Below, piece by piece: positions 1-13,300 of a stretch of 64,000 nucleotides of DNA. The position numbers were made by a program, and so were the translations under genes. Under the pieces are notes generated by a model that was not told where the DNA came from, made no database searches, and saw only the letters and a program-made list of their open reading frames with translations. Each line of letters begins with the position of its first letter. Within the stretch, counting starts at the first letter, position 1. This DNA is from Larus michahellis (taxonomy: Eukaryota > Chordata > Aves > Charadriiformes > Laridae), in contig NC_133896.1 in NCBI RefSeq assembly GCF_964199755.1, positions 90,194,215 to 90,258,214 of the forward strand, written 5' to 3'.

Positions 1-3000
1 ATTTTATGATGATAGTTACACTTCTGCAGTCCGAGATTACAAAGTAAGTAGAATTGGTACCATCAGTGGCCACAGTGAAACTCCCGATTCTGGTAATGAC
101 GAAAATGGATGACGACAGGCTGACAAAAAATAGACTATCTGTATTGACACAAGAGCTCAGTTAGATCTGATTTAAATAATCTTTTGCAGTTTAAGAAGAA
201 GTGCAAGTTGTCATTAAGGGTACACAGCACGCTAGACCAGACAAAAAGCATGGATGTTATTAATTCAATTGATAACACCTGATAACAGGTTTGCCACTCA
301 GCAGTGCTTGTTAGATGAGCACGGCCAGCGGAGCATTATAAACGGTACAGCAGCCACCTACTGTAGAACAGATGGGGGACTTCATATACCAATACGGTGT
401 GTGGTATTCTCCTGATACTCTCATGTAAGCAGTTTATCTTGTTAAGAGAAAGCATTTATCATATGACAGTATGCTCCACTGATTTTGTATATGTTGTAAA
501 TGATATAAGTACTATCAGTATGACTGATGGCTATTGGTGTCACCAACAGGTTTGAAAGGCATAAAGAGACAGCCAGCTACATTATGGCTGCAAAAAATCA
601 ATTACTGCCTTTTTTGGCTAGTAGCAATCCACTTAGGTAATAGGAGCAGTTATCCTCATTACACTGGAAGATACAGTATCACTTTTATCAGACTACAGAT
701 GGTGCAATCTGAGATGGTGCTCGGCTGTCTTTATAGCTTCAGAGTTTTAAAGGAGTAATAGGAAAAGTCAGCTCCTATCAAAGACAGAGAAAAGCTGAAC
801 TCAAAAATTCCTAACGGTCAAATTAATTACTGGTGATGAAGCATCTGCGTAAAAGGGCAAAAGCCACTGAAAGTTCAGCAGTTGTGACAACACGCATTTG
901 CGTGTAAGATTCTAGTTTACTGAAATAGGCACTGCCCGGTGTGAATCGCAGAGGGATCCATTCTAATTTCAGATCTTTCCATGACTTCCCAACAAGCTCA
1001 CAAAACATAATGGCCTGATGAAAGACACTCTGGCACAACCCAGCAGGTAACTGAAGGCAGACTGGGCATAGATTTATTTTCTCTTTGTTCAGCCATCAAC
1101 ATTGACTGGCTCCTGGTGTCACAGAAGGGCTCTGTCCTATACAATCTTAGTAAAGGGCTATTTTTGCCTCTTAAAAATAACATCTAAATGAGCAGTCAGA
1201 TGTGAATCGCTGGCAACAGGTCTCCAAATCTTTATCTAAGTTGCAAATCAGACATCATTCCCAGAGCATTTTTAGGAGACACTCCCTGCCCGTGTGTATT
1301 TTCTTTCTCCCTCTGTTTTATGTAGCTGTGCTTGAACTCCTAGAGCACATTAAGCTAACAATGGGCTGCAGTATGCTTTCTGCTGCCCACAAGTGCATCT
1401 TGCTGCTGCTGTTGCTGCTTTGTGCCCCAACAAATTTCCCTCTATCATGCTACTAGGCAGGCAACATAAACATAGATGCACTTGCTCTAGGTAGCCACAG
1501 ATTAGTTTTGCTACAAAATGTTTCTATGTTTAAAACATAAATCAAGAGATGTACCGTAAGTGCCCATCTCTGCATTTTATCCAGTATGGTATTTATTTAG
1601 GAGTCAGCACTGTTACCAGTCACAGCTTTTTTATGGCCATTTGAGGAGATCCCTCACTGACTAGCTGGAGAGCCCCAACACTGCCTGAGGATACGGATGC
1701 TGGGCACCTGGCCCATCAGCATCCGGAGCCACTCCAGCACGAAGGTGACACACATACCAGTTGTCACCTCCACTGTGTGCCTGCTGACACGCGGTGAGAT
1801 ACACTATATTCCAATACCACTTCTTAATGTGTAGAATAACATCACCTCCATCTCACTTGTATTGTGTGTACCACAGTATTCCTACATAACGGTCATACTT
1901 TTATAAAAGTAATATATTAGACAACACGCTATGTATGCCTAAAGACACAGGAAAGGGAAGAACAGGGATCTGCCTTTTTGAAGACAGACTTCAAACTGCA
2001 GCACTTGTGACAATCTGCAGCACTGGCTGTGGAGGTGCGGCAGGATGTCTTGGGACAGAGGGCAGCACATTGGGTTGCCGACATGGATGCGACACGAGGT
2101 GAAGATCCTTGAAGCTGCCTGCCAAGCTGGTTTTTCATATTGTACTGCCAGTATGAGGGCAGCCTTCCTCGACCCAAGTCCTGCAGGGGCAATGAGAGTG
2201 CATCTTTGAAATTAAAACACCTGTGCTTGTCAGCATGTGTTATGTCAGTGTATAATGTAAATGCAGTAAATATGTTTCTTGGGGGATACAATAAGTAAAA
2301 GTATTGTTTGTGCCACACAACTAGTTTGGCTTATTATCCTTAAGACACTGATCTCATCAGACCTTTAGGCCAGAGACTGAGTCCAACCTGCTAAGATCAT
2401 TCATCCACCTGGAAGCTGCCCTCCATGGCTCTTTTTCTCCAGAGCTTTTTCCAAACTCCACACTCACGTGGGCACTCGTCCCAAGATCAAAACATGGGTT
2501 TCCCTCCTCACTCGGCTGCCCATCCAGGCACACAACAGGACAGTGCAGCCCCACTGTCACGTATTAGGCAGGGTATGGGAGAGTCTTCATATAAGGCCCT
2601 TGATAGACTCCAGCTGACAGGTGAGTATTGCGAATTTAATTAAATTCAGTGCTTTATTTTTCTGTCCTCCCTCTGTCAGTGGCTCATCTTTTAGCCATGT
2701 CATATGCAGAAATCTTTTCTACAGGTGTACATGCAGCATTTGTGTGCAGCTACATGCCGCGACAATATTGCAGTTCTAAGCTCTGAGTTGATGACCTCAT
2801 GGCTGTCTGAGCCTTAGGTGGCTCATCACAGAGTCATGCTCACAGCCTCACAGCTGGTTGCTGTCACTGCCTCTGCACCGGTCCCTTGCCAGGTGAGTGC
2901 AAAACACAGTCAATGCTGTTTTGGAGATTCTTGCAGTTGGAGGGATGCCGTACCTTCCCAAAAATGTACCTGTCCACAAAAGCAGGTAAGCAAAAGCTAC

Positions 3001-6000
3001 ACACAATCACTGCTATTTTGAAGCAGAAGAATGCATTTTGCATTCTTACAACAGCATCTATGTGGTTTTAGGCTCATAGATACAGCTATAATAAAGTACT
3101 GACAGCAAATGATGTTCCTCTTATCTAAGCCCCTGTCTCAGCTTTCCATGCTTAGAAGTTCTAGTTTTACTGTTGTTTATTTGAAAGCAAATGGTTTCTT
3201 TGATAACATATTACAGCATTTATTGTAAAATGCACCAAAAATATGTCCCCTCATCTCCTTTTTATTACTATGTTAAGGGTTGCTTCTGCCCCTTACGTCC
3301 CTACCTCTCTTTGGGAGAAGGCTTCCATAACATGCTGCCAAAGAGGAAGGTTCTAATGTGAAATAATAGGAAAATGAAGTGGGGAATGTACATCTGATCT
3401 ATCGGGATCAGACAGCCATAATAATTTGGAATAAAGCCAGAAACTGCCAGATTCACACAACTTTGTAAAACTCTAGTTGTGTTTGTTGGAGGCAAATGCT
3501 GCTTCGCATGCTGCTAACTCATGATAAATTCCTGCTACAGGTTGGTAGAGGGCAGGAAGTAAATAAGGTAGCGGTGGATAAGTTATTGGGAGTGCTGTGG
3601 CAGAGAGGCACAACGGCTGAACGGGCTGCCCCCACCCCCACCACTAGCCAGTGCCAGAAGGCTAAATCCTCTTATTTTAGACTGGGGTAGTGCTAGTAAG
3701 CTCAGCCTTGCTGAGAACTTCTTGCATTCTCTGCAATTACCTATGTAAAATAACCCATTAAATTTAACAAGCACTTTGCCTGAGTAAGGACTGCATTATT
3801 CAGGCACTGTAAATTAGTCACTCTTCCTAAGAAAACAATCAGAGTAATATACTGTGGTAACTTTTTCTTTACAAAGATTATCCACAAATACCTGCTTTCA
3901 TAATGAGAGGCTGACAGTGGTATCTCTGGGCTATGGCTCTGGCATCTACGCCACAGAGTAGGAACAACTGCTCCCGAAAGCCTCACTGTGCAGCTGGTGG
4001 CTGAAGGGGTGATGGGAGAGTGGTAAGCGCTGGACTCCACTTCCTGCTCCAGGAATTACTCCTGTTGTGGAAAACCAGCAAAAAAACAGGTAGGCTGCCA
4101 AGGACAGCAGTTGAGTAAGACCACATTAGGTAACTGTTGGACAAAGTCAGGGAACAGCCCACTTAAGAGTTGCTTCTGTGTCTCAGGGTCTTATCTACCC
4201 TTAACTCCAGTGACTCTGACTGTGTTTTATCATTACTCAGAGTTTATCAGCAGCACTGTAGCCCACCCCCAGACCTGCAAACGCACCCAAACAGCCTGGA
4301 ACCACAGACAGCTGGCCAGCAGCCAGAACTCCTACCTGAAGTGCAGTGGAAGTGCAAACAAGCACTGAGAAAGCACCTGCCTGCACTTGGCGAGAACAAG
4401 AATTATGTAAATCTCATGTTGGAGCAGGATCACATTCCCCTTGCCTCCGGACAAGGCATGATCAGTGTGGCTCTACTGAGCAAAGAAATGAAAATACATC
4501 CCACTTTTCCTACTTGGTCTGTCTAGGGGAAAAAGGTTGAATTTTTTTTTGGTTTTTAGGAATAAAAAGTTTGACTTAACTGTAAAATAATTATTACATA
4601 TTTTCTGGGAAATTTCTTATTTCTATAAAGTTATCTGGCAAAAAAAGAAGTAAACAAACAACCAGTTCAAATTAGCACCCCCAATTTGAGACAGCATTCA
4701 GTTTAGTGAGCAAAATCTATGCAAAAAAACCAAGTTGTGTAACTGGATATACTCAACATAGACTGCGTAGAACTGTATCATGTTATGTGCATATATAATA
4801 TGCCAGAAGGTACTGAGTCTATGGCAAAGACAGCAATGAGGGAAGGGTGGCACTGGGAACCTTGTCAGTAAGCAGGATCCTCATGAGAACTGCTTAAGTG
4901 ATCTAGTCTCCACATTTTATAATATTAGTGCAAGATCACCCTCACAGCCATCTTCTTTTTCCAAACTACAATATAAGCAAGAATGTCCTCAAACCCAGAG
5001 TAGCATGGCGGGAACCCAGTCAAGGAACACTGGAAATACAACTATTTTTTGATCTTCTGCTGTTTAATCAGGTAGGCCTCCTTAGCAGCATCCTAGTAAA
5101 GCCTTTATGCTGGGGAAGTGTGGGAACACAGCATGCAGTGAGGCAAACACAGTCTCAGGCAAAAAGGACTATTTGCCTGCATTTACTATTCAGATATCCA
5201 ACCTGAGAATTGTGCTAGATCCTCAACTGCAGAACAGTGATGTATAGTCACAGCACGTAGGCATCATTTTTAATCTCTTTCTACTCTCTCCGTGGCCGGC
5301 CAAGCTATTGCAGCACTTTAGTTTACAGACCCTCCACCTGATAACCCTGTGATAATTATATAGGACATCAGTCGAACAACATAAGACAGGGCAGTGAGCA
5401 AAGAGGTATTTCTTCAACATGACATTCAGGTACATTCTCCACTGACCATGCTCCATGAATTTGAGGCTTTCTTGACCAGCTACTGACCCTAAATTCCTGT
5501 TTCTAGAACCTGCCTTTTATTTCCAGGCCTGTAGGACACCCCTCCCAGTGCGGTGCCATGCTGCCAGCGGGAGCAGCACTGAAGTCAGATCCTGGCTTGA
5601 TTTGAAGATAGGCTGGCAGAAGAAGCAGTTTCCACAGGCCCTGGTGCAGACAATCTGCTGAGGAAGCAGTGCAGGCACCCCCAGCAGCAGCAGCAGCAGC
5701 ATCTCTCAGCCAGCCACAACAGCAGGCCTGCGCCCCGAGCAGCTGCCAGTGTCAGACACCTTGCTTCGCTCTTATAGCTTTATAACCATACCTGAGTTGA
5801 GACCAAAGCTACCAGTAATGCTTAGGAAGCCTCTGATTAAACTGGTTTTGGCTATTCCCTAAAAAATCTGAGAAGGAATAGATTTTCTTAGAAATGTCTT
5901 CTAAAGAACCCAAGAAAAATACTAGGAAGCCACCTACCTGCTACAGTCACTTGCAAAGAGCACACCTCCCTGTGACACTGGCAGATCTTTAGGAGAGGCC

Positions 6001-6195
6001 TAATATTAAAATTCACTTTGTCAAAGTTTTTTTAAAAAAGCTTTAATATAAAAAATGACTGTTTGGCACTTATGTGGTGCCAGTTTTTCCTCTGCACACA
6101 CAACTCAAAAAGAACATTTCCTGTGCCTGGCAGTTAGCCCCTGTCACGTCTCACACCCAACCTGTAATCCACTTCAGGGAATGCTGTCATTTTGT
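1..6195. other. Intergenic region upstream of TTLL12, no gene supported
   Basis: The many short open frames here have no recognisable domains, no consistent splice signals and no coding-like composition. A short CAG run sits at 5682-5700. In birds and mammals the neighbour on this side of TTLL12 is expected to be SCUBE1 in the same orientation, so some of its 3' flank could be here, but nothing in the sequence shows this. Confidence 0.6.
5682..5700. repeat. (CAG)6 microsatellite
   Basis: Six perfect CAG units in intergenic DNA. They are not in a supported reading frame. Confidence 0.9.
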
Positions 6196-6905
6196 TCATA
6201 GAATCATAGAATATCAGGTTGGAAGGGACCTCGAGGATCACCTGGTCCAATCTTTTCTTGGGAAAAGCATGGGCTAGACAAGATGGCCCAGCACCCTGTC
6301 CAGCTGAATCTTAAATGTGTCCAATGTTGGGGAATCCACCACTTCCTTAGGAAGATTATTCCAATGGCTGCTTGTTCTCACTGTGAAAAATTTTCCTCTT
6401 GTGTCCAATTGGAATCTCCCCAGGAGTAATTCATACCCCTTACCCCTTGTCTTTTCCATGTGACTCCTTGTAAAAAAGGAGTCTCCATCTTCTTTGTAGC
6501 CACCCTTTAAATACCAGAACATGGTGATAAGGTCTCCCTTAAGCATTTTTTTCTCAAGGCTGAACCAACCCAATTCTCTCAGCCTTTCCTCATACGGCAG
6601 GCTTCCCAGTCCTTTGGTCATCTTGGTGTCCCGTCTCTGGACCCTCTCCAGCCTGTCCACATCTTTTTTATAGAGCTGGGACCAAAAGTGAACACAGTAT
6701 TCCAGGCGTGGCCTAACAAGCACTAAGTAGAGTAGGATAATGACTCCTTGCTGGTGCCCTTGGTGACGGTGATGCCCTTGTTGACACAACCCAGCATCCC
6801 GTTGGCTTTTTTTGCCACGGCAGCACACACTGTTCACTCATATTGAGCTTATTGTCCACCAGGCCCTCCAGGCCCCTTTCCACAGAGCTGCCTCCCCGGC
6901 CGGTT
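6196..6905 (-). mobile_element. CR1 LINE, 5'-truncated, minus orientation
   Basis: Chicken-repeat-1 non-LTR retrotransposon fragment. Read on the minus strand, 6837-6274 encodes the C-terminal part of CR1 ORF2 (the region after the reverse transcriptase core). It contains the family landmarks LVRPRLEYC, the LERVQRR and YEERLRELG segments, GDLITMFWYLKGG, and the KEVVDSPTLDTFK end. The element ends at the low-coordinate side in the CR1 terminal repeat, ATTCTATGATTCTATGA on the minus strand (about 6196-6212). The 5' portion and endonuclease are missing, so it is a dead copy. Its 5' break is about 340 bp upstream of the TTLL12 start codon, against the CpG island. The exact 5' boundary is uncertain by some tens of bases. 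Confidence 0.93.
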
Positions 6906-7242
6906 AGATCCCATTATTAAAGCTTAAGGGCAGGAGAAGAACAAAGCACAAGCAGAACCCACACCTGCTCGGCAGACTAAAGCCCCTTCAGACCCTCTTC
7001 TTCTCGCGGGGGGTGACACGGGGGACGGGGGTGTGACTGGAAAGCGGCTGCGTCCTCCGTGAGGGGAGCCACCACCCAACGGCCGCCCCCAACGGCCGCA
7101 ACGGCCCCTCAGAAAGCCCCGACCTTGGCAACGCCCCGCCGCGCGCGCGCAGCTCCCTCCCTCCCTCTCAGGGACCGCCCCCCGCCTGGCATGCTCCGGT
7201 CCGCGGTGGGGCGGGCAGCGGCAGCGTCGGCGGCGCCCGGCC

Positions 7243-7362
7243 ATGTCGGAAGACGGCGAGGAAGATCTGGCGGCCTTCGTGGCCCTGCACGGGGCCGCCC
7301 TCCGCGCCTCGGGGGTGCCGGCGCGCTACTGGGAGAGCCTGTGCCGCAAACTGCGTGGAGAG
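7243..7362 (+). CDS. TTLL12: TTLL12 coding exon 1
   Basis: Residues 1-40, starting [17 protein letters not shown], ending in phase 0 before the donor GTGGGT. The ATG lies in CGGCCATGT, a fair Kozak context. The following [11 protein letters not shown] block matches the conserved TTLL12 start. Confidence 0.92.
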
Positions 7363-10300
7363 GTGGGTGGCCGTGGGCCGTTGCCGGGGGGAACGGCACT
7401 GAGGGAACAAGCCCCTTCGGCGGGAAAAGCCGCGCAGGAACACCCCCGGCCCTGCGCGGCTTTTCCCGCCGAAGGGGCTTCTTCCCTCAGTAAGGAGAGA
7501 GTGGCGGGGTGTGGGGTCCCTTCTCCCTTTCTCCCCGCCCCCCGTGATGGTGAGGGGGGCCGTGGTGGGGGAGCGGGTTCCCCTTTGCCAGCCGGGGTGA
7601 AGAAGAGAGCTGAGGGGTTGCTGTGGGGAAGAGCTTCATGCCGGTTGTGTTACCCAAGCTGCACAGCTTTTGGGGCTGGTGAAAAGAGATTGGGTGTGTT
7701 GCGCGTATCTGATTTCGTCTTATTGTTGTTAGCGTGAAGCTTGAAAGCGTTTGGGGATCCTGGTAACTGGAGATCCAGTATTGGAGGGTGTTGATGAATG
7801 TGTCCTAAAGCCTTCAGCCCTTTTTGTCAAAGAGGAATTTAGGAAAGCAATAGTGGTAGTATTAAAGTCAGGATGTTGACATATGTTAATGCATTACAGT
7901 TTGGCTTGGCTTTTACCTGATCTCTATTTATTTTTTTTTTAGTTATTTTTCCCTGTTCACTTCCATGCCGGTCTGCCCTGTTCTCAGTCATTTATAATTG
8001 TGCAGAGCTACCTCAGTCGGCTTGTCTTGCATATGAACAATTTACTTGTCTCGGGCTGTTTTCTGGAGTGGTTTTGGCTGGTTGGTTTGTTCTGATCCAA
8101 GTAAAAGCTGTCCAGCCCTTTCAGAGGACAGGGATAGTGATAGAACGTTCTGGCAATGGTTAAAATAATAACAATGCAAGAAACACTTTGTCGAGCATCT
8201 TAGAGTAGCGGTGCTGTCTGACTTTATCAGGCCAAATGTGGGGTAAATTGTAAGCCTTTGTAAAATCGCCGTCATAGATGCAATGGCATAAATTTGGGAA
8301 CATTGCATTCTTGAGTTTCCCTGCTGTAGCACTGCCCAGGCATCATACACACCATCCCTATGCAGGGCTTGGGTATGTTTCAGCTGAAGCTGATACCAGA
8401 AGGTGTGTCTGGACCTGGTCCTGAACTGAAGGGAATATGGGGGCACAGGCACACTCCAGGATGGAGAATCCTTTTTCCACTGTGTTTTAACAACCATCCA
8501 CTCGCTCCCTGGAGCTGTGTGATGAGAAAGGGGGGAGAAACCAAGTCGAGAAAAGGAGTCATTTTGGATAAAGAACTTGTAAAGAGACAAGTTGAATTTA
8601 GAAAATTTTTTTGGCTTGGATTTAGGCAAGCCTCACCAGCCTCAGTGGTGAGGAAAGCTGCCTTGGATTTATTGGAGTAAAGGAACCGGGAACTGAAGCA
8701 GGAAAGAGACAAAACCCGAAACTAGTTGTCTGGAGACTTGAGAGCGCTCCAGGGAGTCTGGAGGAGTCTACCTGGAGAAGGAAATAAGAATGAGGTGAAC
8801 TTTTAGTCCTGGGGAAAGAAAGATGGGAATCTCAAGGTATGGGGTGAAAAGGGAACTAGCAGTGGGGTGCAGGAGGGCATGATAAGCAGTGTAGAAACAG
8901 ACAAAATGGGATGAGACATTTCAACAGGAAGTGTAGGACAGTGGGCAGGGAGAGGGGACTGTAGTTTAACACCCATGTACAAGTAAACTAATTTTTAATT
9001 ACTTGAACACTTCTCTTACCCACATCAACTTCAAAGTTGGGACCAGAGGGAAGTATAGCAAGTCATGATATAATCGAGTATTTATAGCACGGGGTCTGAA
9101 TATGGTTCCTGCTACTTTCTAACTGTTGTGTGTTTGGCACTGCTAATAACATGAATATGTGTGTATTACAGAGAAAATAAATCTGTGTTAATTCAAGCAT
9201 ATGCTTGAATCACAAGCTTCCTGTTATGTTATACCTCTCCCAGTAAGTATACGTGCAAGTGACTTGGAGCAGGGAATATCAACTGCTCTGCTTAAGTAGG
9301 ACCGTATGACAGAGAATGTATTGGAACAAGATGAAATAGAAGGCAGTATAAAAGCTGCTAAAGAAACGTAAAGTTGCAAACTGTTGCATTGCCATATGCC
9401 AGTATTAGAAAGCTGGAGGTAGCTGGCAAACTGTGGAACTGTCCTGTGATGTGATATATGCTGAAGATCGGTGTCCTGTGGCTGAAATCCTTGCGTATTA
9501 CCAGCTTTGTTGGGGGGTTTTGAAACTTGGAAGGTATGACAATAGAGTGAGAGGAGACTCATGGTCCTGACCTTTTTACAGAGGCTAGGATGGTGAAAGG
9601 CAGGATGAAGAAACCATATGCCCTAAGGTGGCAGGCTGCTCCGCAGTGGTGGCTGAGCATGCTCTTTTGTGCTAAGTGTTTCAGTTTGTGTGGAGAGAGA
9701 TTTAATGATTTCAATGTGCTTAGGAAGATAAATTAGGCTGCTGATGGTGCTTGTCTCTACTGTTGCAGCTTCTCGGTTTTATCCAGGAGAAGGGCAAAAG
9801 GATATGGAGGAGACTGGGACATCCAGGGAAAATAACTGTGAGGAGTGCTGTGAATTGGGGTGAGCTCTTGAGAGGAGGTAGAAACAGCTGCAGTACCTTA
9901 CTTAGAGCTGGACCATGTGGAGTGGCTGGAGGAGCAGCAGTAAAGAAAGCAAAGGAGGTGAAGGGAAAGAATTAAAATGTTGTGGGAGTCTAGGTAATAA
10001 AGAATAACTGTGGGTGGGGTGAAAAAATCAGTGCAACGCGGATCATAGGATGAGTTTCCTTGTTTCATGTGTGAAGGTGGGAGGAATTTTTCATTTGTCC
10101 TAACCTGTTGCAAAGATTAATACTTTCTAGCATAGAACTTGGAAAATTTGCATCCCTAATACAGATAAAAATCTCTTAAATGCGTACCTCTAGAACCCAG
10201 CCCAGGCAGCTGTTTTCCAACACACACACTTCAGCGTACAGAGTGAATGCACCTTCCTTCCTATGTGTACATTAAAGCCTGCTACAGCAGTGGAGGCTTT

Positions 10301-13300
10301 GGGTTTTTTCTTTATTTGAAGAATGAGATCTGCTGGAGCAGGTTTTCTTCGCGAGCATTATGTAACCTCGAATTGAATTGGATTGCTCATTCAAAACATG
10401 GTATATCTGCTAGATCAAGAAACCTGCTTTTATTTATTTATTTTGTGTTTGGCATTCGAGGTCTCTGTTGGGAAGCAAACTTTTCTGCATTTCTGGCAGA
10501 AACTTGAAAAATGAAACATATTGCAGCAAGATTTTTGTGGCCCTGAGATGTTGCTGGCAAAGGACTTCTTAGAGTTTCACCCTGGTTAAAAATAGAGGCT
10601 CTTAATTAATTACTGGAAGGAATGCAGCATGATCAATACTACTAGACTTTATTTTCCAGGGCAGGGCAGGCTCTTGTTCAGAGGCTACCTGTGGCCTTCA
10701 AAGTAGTTTGCAATGTGCCTAATAGGAATTTGCTGAAAATGCCTGTGCATGGTAATTGTCATGACATGTGCCTTGCTTTGTTATCGCATTCTCTGGTTCG
10801 TTCTCTGGTTGGAACTGCACCTGAATTTGAAGAGGGAGTGATTTTGCCCAAGCTTGTTTTGCTTGCAAATAGTTGTGTCACCGAAATGTGTTGCTCTCTC
10901 TTTGCTGTTTTCTAGAGATTATTACTTATTCTGGTGGAGTACTTTATGTGAGTTCTCCCTATTCTGCTTCAAGCAAAAGGTTATACTTTTTAAACTGGTA
11001 GCGTGATCTTATCCGGCTGATATTTGCCTTAAGCAGCTTAAGATTCCTTAAGAATCTCCAGAGCTCCTGCTTAGTAGGTTCACAGTGTGACAGACCCTCT
11101 CAAAGGGAGGGAGGGGGAGAGGAGGACAGTAGTGTCGTCCATCTGCGTAACGGAATGTGTGTCCACACTGCCAACCGGCCACTTCTGCCAAACTGGTCAG
11201 TTCACTACAGAACTGTTTGCATTATCAATTAGAAATTTTAAACAAACAAACAACAAAAACCTTAGGAAAAAGCCATTGGTTAAGGTGGTCTTGAACTACT
11301 GTTCTTAGAAGTGTGAATTGCTTCAGGTGAGGAATACACCTAATTAACTTTTTCAAGGTTATAAATTCTCTGAGGGTTTTTTAGCACAATTCTACTGAAA
11401 AGGTATCAAAAGTGGAGATTTATTGCTAAATGCAACTGCTACAGTCTCATGCTGCTGATGCTCTGTTGGAGGGAGAGATCAAAACTTTGCCTTAGGGGAT
11501 TTGGAGTCCCTTCATTTTCAAGTCTTGAGTTGATATTTAATAAAATATAAAGCCAACAGCTTCTCTTTAGTTGTAGGACTTGATATTAACATTCGTTGTG
11601 TGTGTTTGGTGAACGGGTGGAGCCTGTGGCAAGTGAAGGCTAATCTCCGAGTCAGCAGCTGGCTCACCTCATATCCCAGCCCTTATAAAGTGTAGAAAGA
11701 ATACATAGTGCTGTACTGTAGCAGGTGTCAAGTGGACTCAGTGAATCACACTTGTGGTTTTAATTTTCTAATGACTATCAGTCACTTAGCTGTGGTTTCT
11801 TCTGCTAGCTAATGAGCTTGATGAGGACAGCTCTTGATCCAGCAGCAGGAGCAGTGAAGTGTCACTTCAGGGAGGAGTGGAATGTGTTTGTGCATGCTGG
11901 TCCACTTTTTTGCTGCCTACTGTAAACCAGGATTAGCACTTGTGTGGTGGGCCAAATCAGCGAGCTGATCTGGCTGGGAGCTAACCTGGCAAAAATGAGT
12001 TGTGAGCACCACTGGCAGCCACACAAGGAAGGACTCCTCCTTTTGCTGGGACCTGCCTGCGGTTACATGAATGACTATGAATTTTACAGGCAACTGAGCA
12101 GAGACTTGAAGAAACATTGGTGGCTACTGTTGTAACAGCAGGAGGTTGTGATACTGCTTACTATTGGGTAATGTTATCCTCTTCTAGCAAAACTGAAAAA
12201 CTAGAAATAAATTATAACTGCTAACTATTTTGACGCCTGCTGAAGTAGAAGATACTAAATTGGTTTCTGATTTTTTGTTAATAGGCATGTTTTTAATCTC
12301 CAGTGAGGCTGTTTGCAAAGTTATTTTCTTTATCCTAAGAAAAATGTATATGTGGAGTTAGCCAACGTATTGTTGGTATCTTTGCCTTTGGGCTGGGGGA
12401 TAGAAAAATACCATTTCCTGCTCCTCAGAAGGGAATGTCAGGCACTTCTCCACTTGGATCTGGTCTGCAATACCATGCTGCTGTTTAAGATCTGAAGCAG
12501 GTGGTGTTTCCCTCCTGCTTTCCTCCCTTGCTAGATGTCTTTAGGCAGCTATCTGCTTTGTCTAGGTGACATTGCTTTACAAATGTGGAACCAATTTCCT
12601 CACCCTCCTGTTGGGGCTTAGCCCAAATAGTTATCCTGAAGGAACACTCACTTGAACAAATAAAAGATTGTCACTGCCACTGGGATTTCACAGCTAGTAA
12701 GTTGCAATGTCCAGAAGTAATGACTTCTAATAATGTGATGTCAGAGGCTAGGTCTACCTGGGCTTGGCTTGTTAAACCAGTAACTCTAGAGGTCACACTT
12801 CTAGGTCTCTCTCCCTCCCTGCTGCTTTCTGGTGAGATTAGATTGAGGCAAACAACTTGTCTGCTCCTGCCTGGTTCATTATGTAGCATGTAAGTGACTT
12901 AGCAAAATAAGTCCCCCTAAAATGTTTTGAAAAGTGTTCTGAGGCTTTACTCATTATTTCTTCTTAAAAGCATACGTTCACTTTGAAATCATGAAAGTTG
13001 TCAGCAGAGTCTTGGCTCTTCAAAAGATATGCAAGCCCACCATTTTGGGCAGAAGGGAAACTTGTGTAGTGACCTACATAATTTATGTAGATGAAGGTGT
13101 TATGTCCAAAGTAGGCAAGAATGTAAACAAACCCCTTTCAGCACATTAGTAGAGGTCAGTGTATAGGCCGTAACTTGCAGCAGTATAAGGAATCTTGCAG
13201 CTCAGCCAGAGGTGAGTGTGCGCAGGCAGTTCCTTTTGTAGGGGAGGAAGAAAGGGGGAAACATGCTGAGATTTCTGAACTGGTTTGGAACTTGATTGGT

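Larger units (their letters stand above)
6990..7560 (+). promoter_or_regulatory. TTLL12: CpG island / promoter region of TTLL12
   Basis: Very GC- and CpG-rich stretch covering the TTLL12 start codon. It includes GC-box-like elements (GGGGCGGG at about 7208, GACCGCCCCCCGCC at about 7170) and no obvious TATA box. This is typical of a broadly expressed vertebrate gene. The transcription start was not located. A CR1 copy abuts the island on its upstream side. Confidence 0.75.

Noticed and set aside
2-112. Open frame running off the left edge, plus strand, ending DSGNDENG then a stop
   Set aside because: Only 36 codons, easily open by chance, no recognised family, and it does not resemble the SCUBE1 C-terminus expected by synteny.
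8042-8629. 195-codon minus-strand frame in TTLL12 intron 1
   Set aside because: No recognisable domain, compositionally ordinary, overlapped by plus-strand frames. Taken as chance.
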